Assembly: GCA_002408105.1 (NCBI GenBank)
Contig: DHQM01000246.1
Coordinates: 4,096-14,166, forward strand
From: Gammaproteobacteria bacterium UBA5338
Lineage (GTDB): Bacteria; Pseudomonadota; Gammaproteobacteria; Pseudomonadales; UBA5862
Length of the DNA stretch: 10,071 nt
Direction of reading: 5' to 3'
Below are positions 6,491 to 10,071 of this stretch, piece by piece. The position numbers and the translations under genes were made by a program. How positions within the stretch are numbered: position 1 is the stretch's first letter; each line of letters opens with the position of its first letter. The notes below the pieces were generated by a model. The model was given only the letters and a program-made list of their open reading frames with translations, searched no databases and was not told the origin of the DNA.

Positions 6491-7674
6491 TCTTTGTTAT
6501 CGCCGCCAGTTGCCCCGGATTGTTCTCGTCGGATGACTTCCCTGGATGCAGGCACCGGCGGCTTCTGCGGCGGCATGTTGTCGTCTGTGATCTGGTGCGA
6601 AAACTGATCAACGCTGGTAAATGCGGTGTCCTTCGCAAAGGTGGGTTCGGTGGTCACGTAGCCGATTAGCAATCGACCCGCATTCAATAGACTTTCGATG
6701 TGTGTCCGCTCGGTACTGTGGGCCGCATCCCCCGCGTACGCAATCACGGCCGTGCGCACGTCGTGACCTGCCGCGAGGGCCGAAGCCGTGTCACTGTGGT
6801 AGGCCTCGAGCAACTTTTTTTGACACGGGATTCCATGTTCGTCAGCGATGCGTTTGAGGTTGGCGATCAGGTGGTAGTCGTAGGGACCACTTGCGTCCGC
6901 CGAGGCAATGGTGACTCGCCGCATGGGACTTTTTTCCGTCGACGGGACTGAGGCGAAATCCAGCGTCAACAGCTCGCTCACCTCAGGCAGCACGGCACTT
7001 CCCGCCCCGAACCCGATGGTTTCTGTCACAGTGAACAAAAAGTACGTGTCTCGCGTCAGTTCGGCCCCAGTCTCATGCAGAACCCGCAGGCTTTCCAGCA
7101 CCACCGCAGCCCCGGCTTTGTTATCGAGATTTCGCGCCACGATGAACCCGTTGTCCAACACCTCGGCCGATGCGTCAAATGCGATGTAGTCGCCAACCTC
7201 GATGCCAAGTGCGCGCACATCATCGGCGTTGAAGACCGCTTCATCGAGGCGAAGTTCTACATGATCCCAGTCCATCGGAACCGATTCCACACCCTTGTCG
7301 CGCGACACGCCCCATTCGACCACAGGCATGATGGTCCCGCGAAAAGCGCGGTGCTCGCTGAACAGTGTCACCCGGATGCCCTCCGCAAATCGGCTGGACC
7401 AAAATCCAATGGGGGCCACCTGAACCCGTCCGTCCGAACGGATCATTCGCACCATGGCACCGATGGTATCGACATGATTAACCACAGCACGAACCGGCCC
7501 CTCTCCAGAGCCCGGAAGTCTGGCTCGAATGGTTCCACGTCGGGTCAAGTCATAATCCAAGCCAATGGATTCCAATTCACGGCCGATGTAATGGACGATC
7601 TCGTCGGTAAATCCACTCGGACTTGGGATGGCAAGCAAATCGAGTAAGGTCTTCTTCAAGCGTTGTGCATTCAC
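6487..7674 (-). CDS. M42-family hydrolase of the NAGGN osmoprotectant system, copy A (one metal ligand replaced)
   Basis: A 395-residue paralogue of the downstream M42 gene. His67 and Asp69 (NHVDTIGA), Asp184 (NLDNKAGA), Glu218, Asp239 (TLDF) and His319 (HSTERTH) line up with copy B. However, the second Glu of the EE pair is Thr219 (TETIG), and the GPVAPGQNARETG stretch after the Asp is replaced by a dissimilar segment of equal length. The C-terminus has an extra proline- and charge-rich tail (about 363-395). I chose the GTG at 7674-7672, 5 bases after the ngg stop: the protein then begins MNAQRLKKTLLDLLAIPS, matching the start of copy B. The longer ATG reading from 7791 would overlap ngg by 113 bases and encode unlike sequence. 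It may be a binding or regulatory partner, a one-metal enzyme, or an enzyme with changed specificity. Confidence 0.9.
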   Translation of the reverse strand: MNAQRLKKTLLDLLAIPSPSGFTDEIVHYIGRELESIGLDYDLTRRGTIRARLPGSGEGPVRAVVNHVDTIGAMVRMIRSDGRVQVAPIGFWSSRFAEGIRVTLFSEHRAFRGTIMPVVEWGVSRDKGVESVPMDWDHVELRLDEAVFNADDVRALGIEVGDYIAFDASAEVLDNGFIVARNLDNKAGAAVVLESLRVLHETGAELTRDTYFLFTVTETIGFGAGSAVLPEVSELLTLDFASVPSTEKSPMRRVTIASADASGPYDYHLIANLKRIADEHGIPCQKKLLEAYHSDTASALAAGHDVRTAVIAYAGDAAHSTERTHIESLLNAGRLLIGYVTTEPTFAKDTAFTSVDQFSHQITDDNMPPQKPPVPASREVIRREQSGATGGDNKE

Positions 7675-7678
7675 GGCA

Positions 7679-9367
7679 TTATTGGCTCGCTTGTTTTCGA
7701 GCCTTATCCATTTTGGAGAGCGGAAACAGCAAATCGACAAACCGCTCTGCGGTGGGTTGGGGTTCATGGTTGGCAAGGCCAACCCGTTCATTGGCCTCGA
7801 TAATCACATGTTCGGGCTTATCCGGCGACTGCACAATGAGGTCAAGTCCTACAACTGGGATCTCCAGCCGTTTGGCGGCCTTGACCGCCGCCTCAACCAA
7901 CCGGGGATGGAGCACTGAGGTGACATCATGGATGGTGCCCCCGGTGTGCAGATTGGCCGTTTTGCGCACCTGAATCCGCTGCCCGTACTCGACCACGGAA
8001 TCCAGCGTCAGTCCATGCGTAGCAAGGCAGCGCTCGGTTTCGATGTCAACCGGTATCTCGCTTTCACCGGAGGTCGCAGCGGCACGTCGACGGCTTTGTT
8101 TTTCAATCAGTACCTTTGCTGAGGTCACTCCATCGCCCATGATCTCGGCAGGCAAGCGGATGGCTGCCGCGACAACTTGATAGTTGATGACCACAATTCG
8201 CAGATCATGGCCCTCGATAAATTGCTCGAGCATGACCCGCTCACAGTAACGCCTGGCCTCTTCGATCGCCCTCATCATGTCGGCTTCGGTGCGCACATCG
8301 GCGCTGATTCCCTTGCCTTGTTCACCCACAGTTGGCTTGACCACGATGCGCTGGTGTTGCTCCAAGAATTTTGCATCCTCCTGGTCACCACTGGAGAGCT
8401 GAAAATCGGGAACAGCGATGCCGTCAGTGCGAAGCCAGCGGCTGGTGACATACTTGTCCTGACACCGACTCATGGCGACCGCAGTGGTCAATTCACTGAG
8501 TGACTCCCGGCAAGTGATGCTCTTGCCGCCGCGACTCAAGCGAAAGTAGCCCTCTTGCGGGTCCAAGAGCTCCACAGCGATGCCTCGCGACCGGGCCTCG
8601 TCCACGATGATGCGCGCATAGGGATTCAGGTCTTCTTTCAAATCGGGGCCAAGAAAAAGCGCTTCGTTGAAAGCATTTTTTGTCTTGATGCAGAACATCT
8701 GAACTGGCTTGAAGCCCAGCTTGTGGTACAGCGCCTTTGCCTGCTCATTGTCGTGGATCACGGACAGGTCCATGTACTTGCGACCCAAACTGCGAAAGTG
8801 ATGGGCGAGCCCACATACCAGGTACTCCCCGACTTTGGGCCGCTTCGCATAGGGGTCGACAGCCAAACACCACAGGCTGCTGCCTTGCTCGGTGTCATCG
8901 AACAAGGCAACGTGGTCGATGCCCATAACGGTACCAAACACCTCGCCGGTGACTTCATCGGAAACCACAAAAAATAAGAGATCGTCGGCGTTCCGGTGGT
9001 CCCATATATGCAAGGCATCGGTCGGAACCATGTCCCGCTTGAGGTAGAGGTCGTTGATGATTTCGGCGTCCAGCGGGTCATTCAGTCTGCGGAATACCAG
9101 GCCAGGATACGACGGTGCTTCGTCGGATAGTTCTTGCAGGTCCAGCCGCAACATGTCGGAAGGGTCAAGGAAAAGCTGCTGGGGCGCGTGGGACAACACA
9201 ACGTGAGGATTTTTCACATAGACCGCGATGTCCCGTTTTCCGCGGTTCTCATTGACCAGTTCCTGCGCCAACTCCTCAGCGGTGCCGAACTGTTGCGCGA
9301 ACAATACCCGACCCCATCCACAGTAGATTGATTGAACGATGTCGGGCTCAACTGCTGATTCGCTCAT
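7679..9367 (-). CDS. ngg: N-acetylglutaminylglutamine synthetase (GNAT plus ATP-grasp)
   Basis: A 562-residue two-domain enzyme that makes N-acetylglutaminylglutamine, the dipeptide precursor of the osmolyte NAGGN. The N-terminal part (about 90-240) is a GNAT acetyltransferase: LWCLAVDPYAKRPKVGEYL (165-183) covers the acetyl-CoA loop and NEQAKALYHKLGF (207-219) the last helix and strand. The C-terminal part (about 305-545) is an ATP-grasp ligase like those of cyanophycin and glutathione synthetases: VVKPTVGEQGKGIS (342-355), MLEQFIEGHDLR (379-390) and the metal-binding IIEANERVG (522-530). Architecture and length match the 'trio' acetyltransferase family next to asnO. The start at 9367 is set by AAGGAG 9 bases upstream; a longer frame to 9463 would overlap asnO and lacks support. 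M42 copy A follows by 4 bases. Expression is expected to be salt-induced from a promoter upstream of asnO, outside the window. Confidence 0.96.
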   Translation of the reverse strand: MSESAVEPDIVQSIYCGWGRVLFAQQFGTAEELAQELVNENRGKRDIAVYVKNPHVVLSHAPQQLFLDPSDMLRLDLQELSDEAPSYPGLVFRRLNDPLDAEIINDLYLKRDMVPTDALHIWDHRNADDLLFFVVSDEVTGEVFGTVMGIDHVALFDDTEQGSSLWCLAVDPYAKRPKVGEYLVCGLAHHFRSLGRKYMDLSVIHDNEQAKALYHKLGFKPVQMFCIKTKNAFNEALFLGPDLKEDLNPYARIIVDEARSRGIAVELLDPQEGYFRLSRGGKSITCRESLSELTTAVAMSRCQDKYVTSRWLRTDGIAVPDFQLSSGDQEDAKFLEQHQRIVVKPTVGEQGKGISADVRTEADMMRAIEEARRYCERVMLEQFIEGHDLRIVVINYQVVAAAIRLPAEIMGDGVTSAKVLIEKQSRRRAAATSGESEIPVDIETERCLATHGLTLDSVVEYGQRIQVRKTANLHTGGTIHDVTSVLHPRLVEAAVKAAKRLEIPVVGLDLIVQSPDKPEHVIIEANERVGLANHEPQPTAERFVDLLFPLSKMDKARKQASQ

Positions 9368-9376
9368 CTCTGTTAA

Positions 9377-9382
9377 CTCCTT
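9377..9382 (-). promoter_or_regulatory. Ribosome binding site fixing the ngg start
   Basis: On the minus strand AAGGAG (9382-9377) lies 9 bases before the ATG at 9367-9365. It settles the start in favour of MSESAVEPD over the 32-residue extension reaching into asnO. Confidence 0.8.
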
Positions 9383-9383
9383 G

Positions 9384-9426
9384 AAACGCCTTGTTGCGTC
9401 TTGGTGGATCTTGGTCAAACGCCTTG
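9384..9426. repeat. Pair of 10-bp direct repeats around the asnO-ngg junction
   Basis: AAACGCCTTG occurs at 9384-9393 and again at 9417-9426, 33 bases apart start to start; the second copy begins inside the asnO stop codon. Between them TCTTGGT also occurs twice (9399-9405 and 9409-9415). The 47-base gap between the genes is thus partly built from short repeats, possibly from local duplication. No regulatory role can be claimed. Confidence 0.45.
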
Positions 9427-10071
9427 GGCCTGCAGCCAGATTTCCAAGAGCCCCAGTTGCCACAACTTGGACCCTCGAAGCGGCGTGATGTGTGAATCAG
9501 GGTCAGCCAAGAGCCGATCGACGTAGCCCTGCTCAAAGAGTCCACGCTCAACGGCAGCGCGGTTGGTCAGTGAATCGCGCACGTAATCCAATGTGGACCC
9601 CGACAGGTACTTCAGCGCCGGTACAGGAAAATAACCCTTTGGCCGATCGATCACCGCGCTCGGGATCACCTCTCTTGCCGCTTCCTTGAGGATGTACTTG
9701 CCCTCCCCCTTGATCTTCATCGCTGGCGGTATGCGCGCCGCAAACTCAACGAGTTTGTGATCAAGAAATGGCACCCGTGCTTCTAACCCCCAAGCCATGG
9801 TCATGTTGTCGACGCGTTTCACCGGGTCATCGACCAGCATGACGGTGGTGTCCAGACGCAGCGCCTTGTCGACCGGATCGCTAGCGCCAGGCTTTGCAAA
9901 TTGGGCGCGGACGAAGTCACCAGCCACATCCGAGTCGGCGGCGTGACGCTTCTGAACCGTAGCCAGGTATTCAGCGAAGTCACGATCGAAGAAGGCGGCG
10001 CGGTAGGTGGCGTACGGGTCCGCCGCGCCAACCATCGGTGGGTACCAGTGGTAGCCGCCGAACACCTCGTC
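9415..10071 (-). CDS. asnO: Asparagine-synthetase-like amidotransferase of the NAGGN system, C-terminal part
   Basis: The last 218 residues of a class II glutamine amidotransferase related to AsnB; the N-terminal glutaminase half lies beyond the right edge. The fragment opens with DEVFGGY, the end of the GDGxDEVFGGY motif of the synthetase domain. It continues through LRLDTTVMLVDDPVKRVDNM and GLEARVPFLDHKLVEF (about 72-112), the AMP/substrate-binding core of asparagine synthetases. In NAGGN synthesis AsnO is thought to convert the C-terminal carboxyl group of N-acetylglutaminylglutamine to the amide. The gene order asnO-ngg-M42 is the standard one in NAGGN-producing proteobacteria. It ends with TGA at 9415-9417, 47 bases before ngg. 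Confidence 0.95.
   Translation of the reverse strand, partial: DEVFGGYHWYPPMVGAADPYATYRAAFFDRDFAEYLATVQKRHAADSDVAGDFVRAQFAKPGASDPVDKALRLDTTVMLVDDPVKRVDNMTMAWGLEARVPFLDHKLVEFAARIPPAMKIKGEGKYILKEAAREVIPSAVIDRPKGYFPVPALKYLSGSTLDYVRDSLTNRAAVERGLFEQGYVDRLLADPDSHITPLRGSKLWQLGLLEIWLQAQGV

Noticed and set aside
6487..7674. Copy A as a decaying pseudogene
   Set aside because: The frame is intact over its full length, most metal ligands and motifs are kept, and its stop is used for coupling to copy B, so divergence under selection is more likely than decay.
7675..7791. Upstream extension of M42 copy A to an ATG at 7791
   Set aside because: It would overlap ngg by 113 bases and adds 39 residues unlike the N-terminus of the paralogue; the GTG at 7674 gives a matching start.
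9368..9463. Upstream extension of ngg to 9463
   Set aside because: It overlaps the end of asnO, while a strong AAGGAG site stands 9 bases before the ATG at 9367.
1..10071. CRISPR arrays, tRNA or rRNA genes, insertion sequences, phage or defence genes
   Set aside because: Looked for on both strands; no repeat-spacer pattern, no RNA gene signature, and no transposase, integrase or known defence domain was seen.

Overview
The window is GC-rich, densely coded bacterial DNA. SerA resembles the E. coli enzyme along its whole length, a VPLPA-CTERM sorting signal is present, and there is an N-acetylglutaminylglutamine amide (NAGGN) operon. Together these suggest a gammaproteobacterium from a salty or otherwise osmotically variable habitat. 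This placement is inference; there is no rRNA or marker gene to confirm it.

Layout. (1) Positions 1-1625, minus strand: a zinc/FAD-type D-2-hydroxyacid dehydrogenase of the D-2-hydroxyglutarate dehydrogenase/GlcD group, followed with an 8-base overlap by a fumarylacetoacetate-hydrolase-family protein that runs off the left edge. (2) Positions 1776-3027, plus strand, divergent from the dehydrogenase: a tight three-gene cassette of small proteins (GFA/CENP-V zinc protein, VOC/glyoxalase-fold protein, cupin). (3) Positions 3145-4371, plus strand: serA, 3-phosphoglycerate dehydrogenase with a C-terminal ACT domain and its own candidate extended -10 promoter. (4) Positions 4565-5236, plus strand: a secreted orphan protein with a signal peptide and a C-terminal VPLPA-CTERM anchor. 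(5) Positions 5363-10071, minus strand: the NAGGN osmoprotectant operon in the order asnO (partial), ngg, M42 hydrolase copy A, M42 hydrolase copy B. The two M42 genes overlap by four bases and look like a tandem duplication.

How the parts fit together. SerA-type enzymes can reduce 2-oxoglutarate to D-2-hydroxyglutarate, and D2HGDH re-oxidises it; the two enzymes are known to be coupled in Pseudomonas. Finding both genes within 1.6 kb fits that coupling, although here a three-gene cassette lies between them. In the NAGGN operon, AsnO (amidotransferase) and Ngg (GNAT plus ATP-grasp) build the dipeptide osmolyte. The M42 proteins are the usual third partner, probably acting on the dipeptide or its turnover.

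The most unusual feature is the doubling of the M42 gene. Copy A, next to ngg, has Thr where M42 enzymes carry a metal-binding Glu, while copy B keeps the full expected ligand set. No RNA genes, CRISPR arrays, insertion sequences, phage genes or clear rho-independent terminators were seen. All gaps between genes are shorter than 200 bases.
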